Shown: one piece after another, positions 48,494 through 57,655 of the stretch
Position numbering within the stretch: the stretch's first letter is position 1
How the letters are laid out: each line of letters opens with the position of its first letter
Source of the DNA: Asterias amurensis
Lineage: Eukaryota > Echinodermata > Asteroidea > Forcipulatida > Asteriidae
Length of the DNA stretch: 64,000 nucleotides
Direction of reading: 5' to 3'
Assembly: GCF_032118995.1 (NCBI RefSeq)
Contig: NC_092649.1
Coordinates: forward strand, 25,749,927-25,813,926
Program-made: the position numbers and the translations under genes
The notes under the pieces: generated by a model
What the model was told of the DNA's origin: nothing
The model's database searches: none
The model's input: only the letters and a program-made list of their open reading frames with translations

Positions 48494-48696
48494 CTGCTCC
48501 TCCTCCCGGTTTCTTGTCAGCTACCAGTAGTGTGTACTCGTCGCCTCTAACCTCAAAGGATCCGTACCTGCTGTAAGCCTTGGTGCCGTCCCAAGCAACT
48601 AAATCCACCCTCAGCTCCCACTTGTTCGTTCCGGTCAGACGTCGTAGGTTATTGTTGCCGAGCCAAAACTCACCAGACATATTCCCGAACCCATTT
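48494..48696 (-). CDS. Fibrinogen-related protein, exon encoding the middle of the domain
   Basis: Acceptor CCAATAG at 48,703-48,697 and donor GCAG then GTACGAGG. The exon enters in mid-codon (AG from the previous exon plus A gives Arg) and leaves with one base that completes Gly. It encodes NGFGNMSGEFWLGNNNLRRL, then the KWELRVDLVAWDGT strand region, YSRYGSFEVR and EYTLLVADKKPGGGAG. GFGNxxGEFWLGN is the most diagnostic FReD motif. The 203-bp length fits both phases exactly. Confidence 0.93.
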
Positions 48697-49040
48697 CTAT
48701 TGGAATAATTATTGCAAAATATATTTAAAATTCCGTATAGTGAGAAAGACTGTGTAACATAAGTGTTGAAATACTTCTTTCCGTTTTCTGAAGTTAACCA
48801 TTCCCACAAAATTAATACGCTAAGAGGACTCAGCCGTTATTTGGGCCATCTTTTGACCAAAGTCCGAGGAAGGAGCCGGGATCGCGTGCAGCCGATTTCC
48901 TGCCGTCTGCCACGGCGTACATTTTCCACCCGCCCGTTTTTTTTTTTTCAACCGGAAAAAATCAAAAGTCCGGATTCTTGGCATGAAATTGTACTTTACG
49001 GTAATTATAGTTCACACAATTCTGATCCGTATTTGCCTAC

Positions 49041-49099
49041 CTGTATGTGAGCCAATCGCGGTTGAAATCCACGGACCCATCATGCCGCCGCTGGAATAC
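49041..49099 (-). CDS. Fibrinogen-related protein, 59-bp exon
   Basis: Acceptor TTGTTAG, then GTATTCCAGCGG; ends TACAG then GTAGGC. It encodes VFQRRHDGSVDF and NRDWLTY plus two bases of an Arg codon. VxQRRxDGSVxFxRxWxxY is the standard FReD segment between GGW and GFGN. The exon has no internal ATG and is too short for ORF-based finding; it is called from frame, phase and motif. Confidence 0.92.
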
Positions 49100-49262
49100 C
49101 TAACAAGAACAAGAACATTCGCAGTTTTAAGAATAGGGTATAATCAATCAAATAAGTTTTTGTATGCATCGCTTTTCGCTTCATGAACAACCATTCAAAA
49201 CACACAAAGTGAGAGAACACACCCACAACATTCTTAGTTTGATAATTACTGTGTTTACTTAC

Positions 49263-50299
49263 TATCCAACCGCCAACACCTGTATCCATGTCGCAGTAGA
49301 CGGTCACCCCAGGGGCAGTGCCGTGAGGGTAGACGGTGTACAGCCCGCTATCGTCGGTTCCATTGCTGAGGATGTCTGCACAGTCGGTCGACCAAAGAGC
49401 AGCATCGGTGGTAGGGACTGCAGCAGTGGGTGTGACTGCAGCAGTTGTAGGGACTGCATCAGTGGCAGCAGCAGTGGGTGTGACTGCAGCAGTTGTAGGA
49501 ACTGCAGCAGTGGGTGTGACTGCAGCAGTTGTAGGAACTGCAGCAGTGGGTGTGACTGCAGCAGTTGTAGGAACTGCAGCAGTGGGTGTGACTGCAGCAG
49601 TTGTAGGAACTGCGGCAGTGGGTGTGACTGCAGCAGTTGTAGGAACTGCGGCAGTGGGTGTGACTGCAGCAGTTGTAGGAACTGCGGCAGTGGGTGTGAC
49701 TGCAGCAGTTGTAGGAACTGCGGCAGTGGGTGTGACTGCAGCAGTTGTAGGAACTGCGGCAGTGGGTGTGACTGCAGCAGTTGTAGGAACTGCGGCAGTG
49801 GGTGTGACTGCAGCAGTTGTAGGAACTGCGGCAGTGGGTGTGACTGCAGCAGTTGTAGGAACTGCGGCAGTCGCAGCAGCAGTGGGAGCAGCAGTGGTTG
49901 GGACTGCAGAAGTGATAGAAACTCCACCAGTGGCAGCAGCAGTAGGGACTTTTGCAGTGGTAGAATCAGCAGCAGTGGGTGTGACTGCAGCAGTTGTAGG
50001 GACTGCATCAGTGGCAGCAGCAGTGGGTGTGACTGCAGCAGTTGTAGGAACTGCAGCAGTGGGTGTGACTGCAGCAGTTGTAGGAACTGCAGCAGTGGGT
50101 GTGACTGCAGCAGTTGTAGGAACTGCGGTAGTGGGTGTGACTGCAGCAGTTGTAAGAACTGCGGCAGTCGCAGCAACAGTGGGAGCAGCAGTGGTTGGGA
50201 CTGCAGAAGTGATAGAAACTCCACCAGTGGCAGCAGCAGTAGGGACTTTTGCAGTGGTAGAATCAGCAGCAGTGGTAAGGACTGCAGCAGTAGTAGGGA
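49263..50299 (-). CDS. Fibrinogen-related protein, mucin-like Thr/Pro/Ala stalk and N-terminal part of the domain
   Basis: Acceptor CCATTTCAG at 50,308-50,300, donor ATA then GTAAGT at 49,262. The frame is open for 345 codons. It reads VPTTAAVLTTAADSTT, then repeats of the 12-residue unit TPTAAVPTTAAV (36 bp; 17 occurrences of the core by eye), then ALWSTDCADILSNG, TDDSGLYTVYP, VTVYCDMDTGVGGWI. The last part is the FReD start, with its first cysteine pair. Thr/Pro/Ala repeats of this kind are normally heavily O-glycosylated and act as an extended stalk. The other four frames over this DNA are also open because the 36-bp period preserves frame. Only this one joins the lectin domain in phase. 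Confidence 0.88.
49425..50165. repeat. 36-bp coding minisatellite in the stalk exon, with a ~296-bp higher-order duplication
   Basis: Plus-strand unit GTGGGTGTGACTGCAGCAG followed by TTGTAGGAACTGCGGCA: 12 core occurrences to about 49,860, then five more from 49,977. The separating block (gtcgcagcagcagtgggagc ... gtagaatcagcagcagtg) occurs at about 49,869-49,976 and again at about 50,166-50,273, showing that repeats plus flank were copied together. Confidence 0.92.
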
Positions 50300-50659
50300 C
50301 TGAAATGGAATTGACGTAGGTTTTAGATAATTCTCAAGTAACTAACTGTATATGACAAACCACTTATCAAAAATTACCATCTCCGCAGGCCTACCTTATA
50401 TAACTGTCTTTGCAAAAATTACAAAATAAAAACAAAAGCAAGGAGTAAAATTACATCGCAGTTACATAATAAAGAAGCAAAAGAGCAACAAATTGGGCCA
50501 ACACTTAGATAGAAACCGTGTCCTTTTGAAAGGATAAGGCCTATAGCCAAGTTACCAAAGTTGTATAATAAGCATGAATTGTCAACTAAATAGTGTCCAA
50601 GGAAATTCAAAGATATTTTTTTTGTTAGGTAGCTATTATTTGCACATGGTCACATTTAC

Positions 50660-50868
50660 CTTCTATGCTAGGACATCCAAACCACGCCCTCAACTTCTCT
50701 TCGTTGCGAGTGAAGAGCACATCATTGAGAAACCCGTTGGGTGGTTCGGGCTCTTCCACGGTGTTCAACCCCCCGACGCGAGTCTCCTTACAACTGCATG
50801 GGTCCGGGGGTGCAACCCACTTGACCACACCCTGTCGGACGGTTGACTGATGGATGTAACATACTTCG
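50660..50868 (-). CDS. Fibrinogen-related protein, upstream cysteine-containing exon
   Basis: Ends at donor GAAG then GTAAAT, one base of a Val codon completed by the stalk exon, so the phase matches. It encodes (S)EVCYIHQSTVRQ, WVAPPDPCSC, a Pro/Glu-rich middle (VEEPEPPNG) and LRAWFGCPSIE; four cysteines. The 5' border is uncertain: an AG at 50,870-50,869 gives the limit used here and matches the phase of the candidate exon at 51,659-51,831. An alternative AG at 50,895-50,894 extends the exon to 50,893 in a different phase. Domain family not recognised. Confidence 0.6.
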
Positions 50869-51242
50869 CTACTGGCTACGTTTGGATAGAACACTTTGGG
50901 AGGAAATAAATGGGTGTGGTTGGAGGCGTGGTGGTTGTGGTGTATGAGGAAAGGAGAAAAAAGTCAACTGAAGGAAAGGTTCACGTTTGGTAGTCACTCT
51001 TAAAATTAATGCCAATAAAACTTACTTATTTAGAAGTACAGAAGCTTTCGATAATGCATTTTTGAAATCATTTCACTTTGAATGTAGTTTTGGAAAAGTA
51101 TAGACATCGGTGTATTCGGGTAAAAATGTATAATATACGTTTTTATCCCCCAAAATTTCAAACTGAGAAACGTTACTGACACCTGTTTACTGCCCGTCAT
51201 TCGAGCACTCCTAACCTTTACCATATAAAGGCCTTTTCCACA

Positions 51243-51270
51243 TACCCTAACCCTGACCCTAACCCTAAGC
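51243..51270. repeat. Short interstitial telomere-like repeat
   Basis: CCCTAA CCCTGA CCCTAA CCCTAA at 51,245-51,268: four hexamers with one change. It lies in an intron or intergenic stretch. Such short tracts are common and need not mark a fusion. Confidence 0.8.
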
Positions 51271-51658
51271 ACATCACCCCTGCATAAATCTATTTACAAG
51301 ATCTCATCCTCTGATTAACATCAAGTAAAACATTGTACAAATTCTTCTGTACGTTTGGAATAAAGGACTTGACTCACGAGCAACAACAGCACCCACGGAA
51401 ATCATCATCCAGCTGAATTGAGTAATACATCCCAAAATACGACGGTCCTTAATCATCTAATAAAGAAGAAGAAAAAGAAAAAGATACATAGTATCGTAGC
51501 CCTATGCTCATTTCTCAAAATGGTTCGGAACGTCACCTCGTTGTCTCGTACCCTGCTCCAGTTTCACAGATGAGCACTGCTTTGGGAAATTCATACTGAC
51601 ATTCTACTTACAATTACTCAAACTCGGACTGTAGTTTTTGTTCAGTCAAATCGCATAC

Positions 51659-51831
51659 CATGCGCTTTCCGAACCAAATTGGCATCTTAAATCTCCTAAC
51701 ATCATTATTACCCCTGTTCTAATTTCGGGTCCGTAGACGTTCGTAAAACCATACCCGTAATCCTTGCATGCAGCATGTAATGCCGATAGCCGCCGAAAAT
51801 TGGCACACATTATGCTCACATGATCCCTCAC
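51659..51831 (-). CDS. Candidate further upstream exon of the fibrinogen-related gene
   Basis: Bordered by TACAG before GTGAGG (acceptor) and GCATG before GTATGCG (donor), open for 57 codons plus two bases. Visible residues: CANFRRLSALHAACKDYGYG, then TGVIMMLGDLRCQFGSES. The closing TG plus C of the 50,868 border makes a Cys codon. ACKDYGYG...LRCQFGSE resembles an SRCR-type layout, but weakly. The first borders could instead be a donor (ACAG then GTGAGG), so this is tentative. A signal-peptide exon is still missing. Confidence 0.35.
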
Positions 51832-53279
51832 CTGTACCCATTTACTCATGAGTGAAAACAGTGTTTTAAAGCATAGGAACATTTTTGGAACAGTTAGACT
51901 TTACTCAAGTCCCAATCCCGTGCCATCCCGATCCCAAGAAAACTATTATTTTGTGATGCTCAGCATTCCCCAACCTGTTCCGCATTTTGACGGCGAGCGC
52001 GCACTGCGGGGTGTTTATTAGTTGGCACGATATGCTTAGTGACCTCTAACAAGAGAATGAGACTCGGATCAAGTCTAGGGGATATACCCTTTACTTGAAT
52101 AAAGATAAGTCTGCCATAATAATAATATCATGGGTTGAATGCATCTACATACATATACAGTCAACCCTCCTACTGTCAGACCATTCAATACCATCCATAG
52201 AATATCATCCACTGTGCTTGGGTATCCCCCAAATGTTCCCATACTTTCAACTGCTTTCCTTATTTTACAGACAGCCTCTGCTACAGATCGATCACAATAT
52301 AATATTCTCTTTATCGTGGTCCATCTTTCGCTTTCACTAAAAGTGTCTCTTCACCTTCAAACGTTGTTTCTAATAAAATTAAACCATCATATATTCTCTT
52401 ATGAGACAAATCTACATTGCTATGATCGATTCCTCACGAAGACAAAATACTCTTTTAATGAAACTTAGATATTTCAGATAATCATACTATTTCAGTTTAT
52501 AGCTTCAGTATAACAGACGATATTTTACCTTTTAACCACAGGTTCTTGTAAATTATTCAATAGTTGGTTTCTAATAATTAAACCATCATTGATTCTCTGA
52601 TGTGGCAATTCGACATGATGTCAAAATACCAAATGAAATTTAAATAACTCAGATAAATATTATGTTGTATAGTCACCTTCAGTTGTAACAGCCGGATGTG
52701 TGCAGCGGAATTTTGGGAGCCAGAAGACCGAGGACGTCCTTTGATACCGTACCTAGATATGATATGTAACGATTGTTTCGCGACTGTGGCCGGCCGCCGT
52801 GAAAAGAACAATTTCGCCAAAGTCAACACTTCGTTCGTGTCTAAAAACAACAACCCAGTAACATGGAGAAGTGCAAACATGGACTGCTAAATTAAAAAAT
52901 GATGACAGGGGAAGATTGAATATAAACCGCTTGTTTACCAACGCCTGGCGATGCTGTTTTACATTGCATTTATGAACAATTAGCTCATTTGAGAAGGGTG
53001 TAATGATCACATTGTGTTTACCTGGAATTTGTGTTGAACACGAACATGTATACCCCTTTGCATGGGTAGTGATTGGGGTGGGGTGGGGGTCCCTGATTGC
53101 AGTTGTTGACATCCTTTTGTGTATCATGAACATTTGTTAAATTTCGGTACCTCATGGAGACAAAAGGAAAAACGAGGAGGAACTACAAAATTGTGCTCCA
53201 AAAGAAAATTATTTTGTGTACAAAGTTTGTGGGAAACTTAGCCCTATATAGGACTCTTTCTCTGTACACACAGGAACAT
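51832..53279. other. No gene firmly recognised; left flank of the tRNA array
   Basis: Contains a diverged direct repeat (about 52,369-52,483 against 52,569-52,664, both starting tctaataa...ttaaaccatcat). 52,690-52,890 has CpG-rich overlapping frames on both strands, one starting MCAAEFWEPEDRGRPL on the plus strand; neither is convincing. 53,240-53,279 leads into the array without the octamer seen in later spacers. Confidence 0.45.
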
Positions 53280-53336
53280 GGGGGATTAGCTCAAGTGGCA
53301 TTTGAGAGGTACCGGGATCGATACCCGGATTCTCCA
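53280..53336 (+). pseudogene. tRNA-Ala pseudogene, array copy 1
   Basis: 57 nt: 16 bases from the D arm through the anticodon are gone, so no anticodon remains. T arm and acceptor 3' side are intact. First unit of the array, without an upstream octamer. Confidence 0.9.
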
Positions 53337-53412
53337 ATTTTTAACCTGTTTTTATTGTCCAAACAGATGAGGAAAGTTCCCATTTTATGCAAATTATTTG
53401 TGATTATAACAT

Positions 53413-53484
53413 GGGGGATTAGCTCAAGTGGTAGAGCGCTCGTTTGCATGTGAGAGGTACCGGGATCGATACCCGGATTCTCCA
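53413..53484 (+). tRNA. tRNA-Ala(TGC), copy 2
   Basis: 72 nt; one base missing in the 5' strand of the anticodon stem (CTCG then TTTGC). Probably impaired. Confidence 0.7.
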
Positions 53485-53560
53485 ATCTTTACCCTCTTTT
53501 TGTTTTAATAAATCAGAAAGAAAGTTCCCATTTTATGCAAATTATTTGTGATTATAACAT

Positions 53561-53633
53561 GGGGGATTAGCTCAAGTGGTAGAGCGCTCGCTTAGCATGT
53601 GAAAGGTATCGGGATCGATACCCGGATTCTCCA
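53561..53633 (+). tRNA. tRNA-Ala(AGC), copy 3
   Basis: G43A and C49T; both weaken stem ends. Shares these with copy 5. Confidence 0.85.
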
Positions 53634-53709
53634 ATCTTTAACCTCTTTTTGTTGTCCAAACAGAAGAGGAAAGTTCCCATTTTATGCAAATTATTTGTGA
53701 TTATAATAT

Positions 53710-53781
53710 GGGGGTTAGCTCAAGTGGTAGAGCGCTCGCTTAGCATGTGAGAGGTACCGGGATCGATACCCGGATTCTCCA
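53710..53781 (+). tRNA. tRNA-Ala(AGC), copy 4
   Basis: 72 nt; base 6 missing in the acceptor (GGGGGTTAGC). Same lesion in copies 6 and 7. Confidence 0.75.
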
Positions 53782-53857
53782 ATCTTTACCCTCTTTTTGT
53801 TTTAATAAATCAGAAGGAAAGTTCCCATTTTAGGCAAATTATTTGTGATTATTACAT

Positions 53858-53930
53858 GGGGGATTAGCTCAAGTGGTAGAGCGCTCGCTTAGCATGTGAA
53901 AGGTATCGGGATCGATACCTGGATTCTCCA
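53858..53930 (+). tRNA. tRNA-Ala(AGC), copy 5
   Basis: G43A, C49T, C63T. Upstream octamer reads AGGCAAAT. Exactly 297 bp after copy 3, part of a two-unit repeat. Confidence 0.85.
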
Positions 53931-54006
53931 ATCTTTAACCTCTTTTTGTTGTCCAAACAGAAGAGGAAAGTTCCCATTTTATGCAAATTATTTGTGATTA
54001 TAATAT

Positions 54007-54078
54007 GGGGGTTAGCTCAAGTGGTAGAGCGCTCGCTTAGCATGTGAGAGGTACCGGGATCGATACCCGGATTCTCCA
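54007..54078 (+). tRNA. tRNA-Ala(AGC), copy 6
   Basis: 72 nt with base 6 missing; 297 bp after copy 4, its sister. Confidence 0.75.
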
Positions 54079-54154
54079 ATCTTTAACCTCTTTTTGTTGT
54101 CCAAACAGAAGAGGAAAGTTCCCATTTTATGCAAATTATTTGTGATTATAATAT

Positions 54155-54226
54155 GGGGGTTAGCTCAAGTGGTAGAGCGCTCGCTTTGCATGTGAGAGGT
54201 ATCGGGATCGATACCCGGATTCTCCA
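54155..54226 (+). tRNA. tRNA-Ala(TGC), copy 7
   Basis: 72 nt with base 6 missing; C49T. Confidence 0.75.
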
Positions 54227-54302
54227 ATCTTTACGTCTTTTTGTTTTTAAACGTAAAAAAAGAAAGTTACCTTTTTATGCAAATTATTTGTGACTATAAC
54301 AT

Positions 54303-54375
54303 GGGGGATTAGCTCAAGTGGTAGAGCGCTCGCTTTGCATGTGAGAGGTACCGGGATCGATACCCGGATTCTCCA
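54303..54375 (+). tRNA. tRNA-Ala(TGC), copy 8
   Basis: Exact consensus; the first intact copy from the left edge. Confidence 0.97.
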
Positions 54376-54451
54376 ATCTTTAACCTCTTTTTGTTTTAAT
54401 AAATCAAAAAGAAAGTTCCCATTTTATGCAAATTATTTGTGATTATAACAT

Positions 54452-54524
54452 GGGGGATTAGCTCAAGTGGTAGAGCGCTCGCTTAGCATGTGACAGGTAT
54501 CGGGATCGATACCCGGATTCTCCA
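54452..54524 (+). tRNA. tRNA-Ala(AGC), copy 9
   Basis: G43C and C49T. Confidence 0.85.
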
Positions 54525-54600
54525 ATCTTTAACCTCTTTTTGTTGTCCAAACAGAAGAGGAAAGTTCCCATTTTATGCAAATTATTTGTGATTATAATAT

Positions 54601-54673
54601 GGGGGGTTAGCTCAAGTGGTAGAGCGCTCGCTTTGCATGTGAGAGGTACCGGGATCGATACCCGGATTCTCCA
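54601..54673 (+). tRNA. tRNA-Ala(TGC), copy 10
   Basis: A6G in the acceptor (G-U pair with 67); otherwise consensus. Confidence 0.92.
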
Positions 54674-54749
54674 ATCTTTAACCTCTTTTTGTTGTCCAAA
54701 CAGAAGAGGAAAGTTCCCAGTTTATGCAAATTATTTGTGATTATGATAT

Positions 54750-54822
54750 GGGGGGTTAGCTCAAGATGTAGAGCGCTCGCTTAGCATGTGAGAGGTAACG
54801 GGATCGATACCCGGATTCTCCA
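54750..54822 (+). tRNA. tRNA-Ala(AGC), copy 11
   Basis: A6G, D-loop change that breaks the conserved GG pair (TGG to ATG), and C49A. Likely impaired. Confidence 0.75.
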
Positions 54823-54898
54823 ATCTTTAACCTCTTTTTGTTTTAATAAATCAAAAAGAAAGTTCGCATTTTATGCAAATTATTTGTGATTATAACAT

Positions 54899-54971
54899 GG
54901 GGTATTAGCTCAAGTGGTAGAGCGCTCGCTTTGCATGTGAGAGGTATCGGGATCGATACCCGGATTCTCCA
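54899..54971 (+). tRNA. tRNA-Ala(TGC), copy 12
   Basis: G5T in the acceptor and C49T. Confidence 0.85.
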
Positions 54972-55047
54972 ATCTTTAACCTCTTTTTGTTGTCCAAACA
55001 GAAGAGGAAAGTTCCCATTTTATGCAAATTATTTGTGATTATAACAT

Positions 55048-55120
55048 GGGGGATTAGCTCAAGTGGTAGAGCGCTCGCTTTGCATGTGAGAGGTACCGGG
55101 ATCGATACCTGGATTCTCCA
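55048..55120 (+). tRNA. tRNA-Ala(TGC), copy 13
   Basis: C63T only, giving a G-U pair in the T stem. Confidence 0.94.
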
Positions 55121-55196
55121 ATCTTTAACCTCTTTTTGTTTTAATAAATCAAAAAGAAAGTTCCCATTTTATGCAAATTATTTGTGATTATAACAT

Positions 55197-55269
55197 GGGG
55201 GATTAGCTCAAGTGGTAGAGCGCTCGCTTAGCATGTGAGAGGTACCGGGATCGATACCCGGATTCTCCA
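55197..55269 (+). tRNA. tRNA-Ala(AGC), copy 14
   Basis: Exact consensus. Confidence 0.97.
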
Positions 55270-55345
55270 ATCTTTAACCTCTTTTTGTTTTAATGAATCA
55301 AAAAGAAAGTTCCCATTTTATGCAAATTATTTGTGATTATAACAT

Positions 55346-55420
55346 GGGGGATTAGCTCAAGTGGTATAGAGCGCTCGCTTAGCACGTGAGAGGTACCGGG
55401 ATCGATACCCGGATTCTCCA
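55346..55420 (+). tRNA. tRNA-Ala(AGC), copy 15
   Basis: 75 nt: TA inserted in the D loop; T38C in the anticodon loop. Confidence 0.8.
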
Positions 55421-55496
55421 ATCTTTAACCTCTTTTTGTTTTAATAAATCAAAAAGAAAGTTCCCATTTTGTGCAAATTATTTGTGATTATAACAT

Positions 55497-55569
55497 GGGG
55501 GATTAGCTCAAGTGGTAGAGCGCTCGCTTAGCATGTGAGAGGTACCGGGATCGATACCCGGATTCTCCA
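55497..55569 (+). tRNA. tRNA-Ala(AGC), copy 16
   Basis: Exact consensus; upstream octamer is GTGCAAAT. Confidence 0.97.
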
Positions 55570-55645
55570 ATCTTTAACCTATTTTTGTTGTCCAAACAGC
55601 AGAGGAAAGTTCCCATTTTATGCAAATTATTAGTGATTATAACAT

Positions 55646-55718
55646 GGGGGATTAGCTCAAGTGGTAGAGCGCTCGCTTTGCATGTGAGAGGTACCGGGAT
55701 CGATACCCAGATTCTCCA
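55646..55718 (+). tRNA. tRNA-Ala(TGC), copy 17
   Basis: G64A breaks one T-stem pair. Confidence 0.9.
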
Positions 55719-55793
55719 ATCTTTACGTCTTTTTGTTTTAATAAATCAAAGAGAAAGTGCCCATTTTATGCAAATTATTAGTGATTATAACAT

Positions 55794-55867
55794 GGGGGAA
55801 TTAGCTCAAGTGGTAGAGCGCTCGCTTTGCATGTGAGAGGTACCGGGATCGATACCCGGATTCTCCA
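55794..55867 (+). tRNA. tRNA-Ala(TGC), copy 18
   Basis: 74 nt: one extra A in the acceptor-D junction (GGGGGAATTAGC). Confidence 0.85.
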
Positions 55868-55943
55868 ATCTTTAACCTCTTTTTGTTGTCCAAACAGAAG
55901 AAGAAAGTTCCCATTTTATGCAAATTATTTGTGATTATAACAT

Positions 55944-56015
55944 GGGGATTAGCTCAAGTGGTAGAGCGCTCGCTTAGCATGTGAGAGGTACCGGGATTGT
56001 TACCCGGATTCTCCA
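55944..56015 (+). tRNA. tRNA-Ala(AGC), copy 19
   Basis: 72 nt, four leading G instead of five; T loop ATTGTTA loses the conserved C56 and A58, so the B box is damaged. Confidence 0.7.
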
Positions 56016-56091
56016 ATCTTTAACCTCTTTTTGTTTTAATAAATCAAAAAGAAAGTTCCCATTTTATGCAAATTATTTGTGATTATAACAT

Positions 56092-56163
56092 GGGGATTAG
56101 CTCAAGTGGTAGAGCGCTCGCTTAGCATGTGAGAGGTATCGGGATCGATACCCGGATTCTCCA
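56092..56163 (+). tRNA. tRNA-Ala(AGC), copy 20
   Basis: 72 nt, four leading G; C49T. Confidence 0.8.
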
Positions 56164-56239
56164 ATCTTTAACATCTTTTTGTTTTAATTAATCAAAAAGA
56201 AAGTTCCCATTTTATGCAAATTATTTGTGGTTATAACAT

Positions 56240-56312
56240 GGGGGATTAGCTCAAGTGGTAGAGCGCTCGCTTTGCATGTGAGAGGTACCGGGATCGATAA
56301 CCGGATTCTCCA
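56240..56312 (+). tRNA. tRNA-Ala(TGC), copy 21
   Basis: C61A breaks the last T-stem pair. Confidence 0.9.
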
Positions 56313-56388
56313 ATATTTAACCTCTTTTTGTTTTAATAAATCAAAGAGAAAGTGCCCATTTTATGCAAATTATCAGTGAGTATAACAT

Positions 56389-56461
56389 GGGGGATTAGCT
56401 CAAGTGGTAGAGCGCTCGCTTTGCATGTGAGAGGTACCGGGATCGATACCCGGATTCTCCA
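56389..56461 (+). tRNA. tRNA-Ala(TGC), copy 22
   Basis: Exact consensus; last unit before the 13-unit duplication. Confidence 0.97.
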
Positions 56462-56537
56462 ATCTTTACGTCTTTTTGTTTTTAAAATTCAAAAAGGAAA
56501 GTGCCCATTTTATGCAAACTATTTGTGATTATAACAT

Positions 56538-56610
56538 GGGGGATTAGCTCAAGTGGTAGAGCGCTCGCTTAGCATGTGAGAGGTACCGGGATCGATACCC
56601 GGATTCTCCA
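56538..56610 (+). tRNA. tRNA-Ala(AGC), copy 23
   Basis: Exact consensus; pairs with copy 36 in the 13-unit duplication. Confidence 0.97.
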
Positions 56611-56685
56611 ATCTTTACGTCTTTTTGTTGTCCAAACAGAAGAGGAAAGTTCCCATTTTATGCAAATTATTAGTGAGTATAACAT

Positions 56686-56758
56686 GGGGGATTAGCTCAA
56701 GTGGTAGAGCGCTCGCTTTGCATGTGAGAGGTACCCGGATCGATACCCGGATTCTCCA
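56686..56758 (+). tRNA. tRNA-Ala(TGC), copy 24
   Basis: G51C breaks a T-stem pair; shared with copy 37. Confidence 0.9.
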
Positions 56759-56834
56759 ATCTTTAACTTTTTGTTGTTGTCCAAACAGAAGAGGAAAGTT
56801 CCCATTTTATGCAAATTATTTGTGACTATAATAT

Positions 56835-56907
56835 GGGGGATTAGCTCAAGTGGTAGAGCGCTCGCTTAGCATGTGAGAGGTACCGGGATCGATACCCGGA
56901 TTCTCCA
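56835..56907 (+). tRNA. tRNA-Ala(AGC), copy 25
   Basis: Exact consensus. Its duplicate, copy 38, has anticodon TGC and a different spacer. Confidence 0.97.
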
Positions 56908-56983
56908 ATCTTTAACCTCTTTTTGTTGTCCAAACAGAAGAGGAAAGTTCCCATTTTATGCAAATTATTAGTGAGTATAACAT

Positions 56984-57056
56984 TGGGGATTAGCTCAAGT
57001 GGTAGAGCGCTCGCTTTGCATGTGAGAGATACCGGGATCCATAACCGGATTCTCCA
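56984..57056 (+). tRNA. tRNA-Ala(TGC), copy 26
   Basis: G1T, G46A, G57C, C61A. The first acceptor pair is lost; probably impaired. Most changes shared with copy 39. Confidence 0.75.
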
Positions 57057-57132
57057 ATCTTTAACCTCTTTTTGTTTTAATAAATCAAAGAGAAAGTGCC
57101 CATTTTATGCAAATTATCAGTGATTATAACAT

Positions 57133-57205
57133 GGGGGATTAGCTCAAGTGGTAGAGCGCTCGCTTTGCATGTGAGAGGTACCGGGATCGATACCCGGATT
57201 CTCCA
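57133..57205 (+). tRNA. tRNA-Ala(TGC), copy 27
   Basis: Exact consensus. Confidence 0.97.
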
Positions 57206-57281
57206 ATCTTTAACCTCTTTTTGTTTTAATAAATCAAAACGAAAGTTCCCATTTTATGCAAATTATTTGTGATTATAACAT

Positions 57282-57354
57282 GGGGGATTAGCTCAAGTGG
57301 TAGAGCGCTCGCTTTGCATGTGAGAGGTACCGGGATCAATACCCGGATTCTCCA
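57282..57354 (+). tRNA. tRNA-Ala(TGC), copy 28
   Basis: G57A in the T loop, an allowed purine; shared with copy 41. Confidence 0.95.
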
Positions 57355-57430
57355 ATCTTTAACCTCTTTTTGTTTTAATAAATCAAAACGAAAGTTCCCA
57401 TTTTATGCAAATTATCAGTGAGTATAACAT

Positions 57431-57503
57431 GGGTGATTAGCTCAAGTGGTAGAGCGCTCGCTTTGCATGTGAGAGGTACCGGGATCGATACCCGGATTCT
57501 CCA
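57431..57503 (+). tRNA. tRNA-Ala(TGC), copy 29
   Basis: G4T breaks an acceptor pair next to the G3:U70 identity pair; not in its partner copy 42. Confidence 0.88.
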
Positions 57504-57582
57504 ATCTTTAACCTCTTTTTGTTGTTGTCCAAACAGAAGAGGAAAGTTCCCATTTAATGCAAATTATTTGTGACTATAACAT

Positions 57583-57655
57583 GGGGGATTAGCTCAAGTG
57601 GTAGAGCGCTCGCTTAGCATGTGAGAGGTACCGGGATTGATACCCGGATTCTCCA
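57583..57655 (+). tRNA. tRNA-Ala(AGC), copy 30
   Basis: C56T in the B box; not in partner copy 43. Confidence 0.88.

Noticed and set aside
49164-50319. Long frames on both strands over the stalk repeat (Cys/Ser-rich, VGTAAVGVTAAV and LQLLQSHPLPQF types)
   Set aside because: The 36-bp period keeps several frames open. Only the minus frame reading TPTAAVPTTAAV joins the FReD domain and splice sites in phase.
51243-51270. Chromosome-end or fusion point from CCCTAA repeats
   Set aside because: Only four hexamers with one mismatch; far too short to argue for a former telomere.
52696-52890. Plus-strand MCAAEFWEPEDRGRPL frame and the minus-strand MFALLHVTGLLFLDTNEV frame as a signal-peptide exon
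   Set aside because: Both are CpG-rich and tempting, but the minus donor phase does not fit the next candidate exon and the plus frame has no neighbours. I left the region unassigned.
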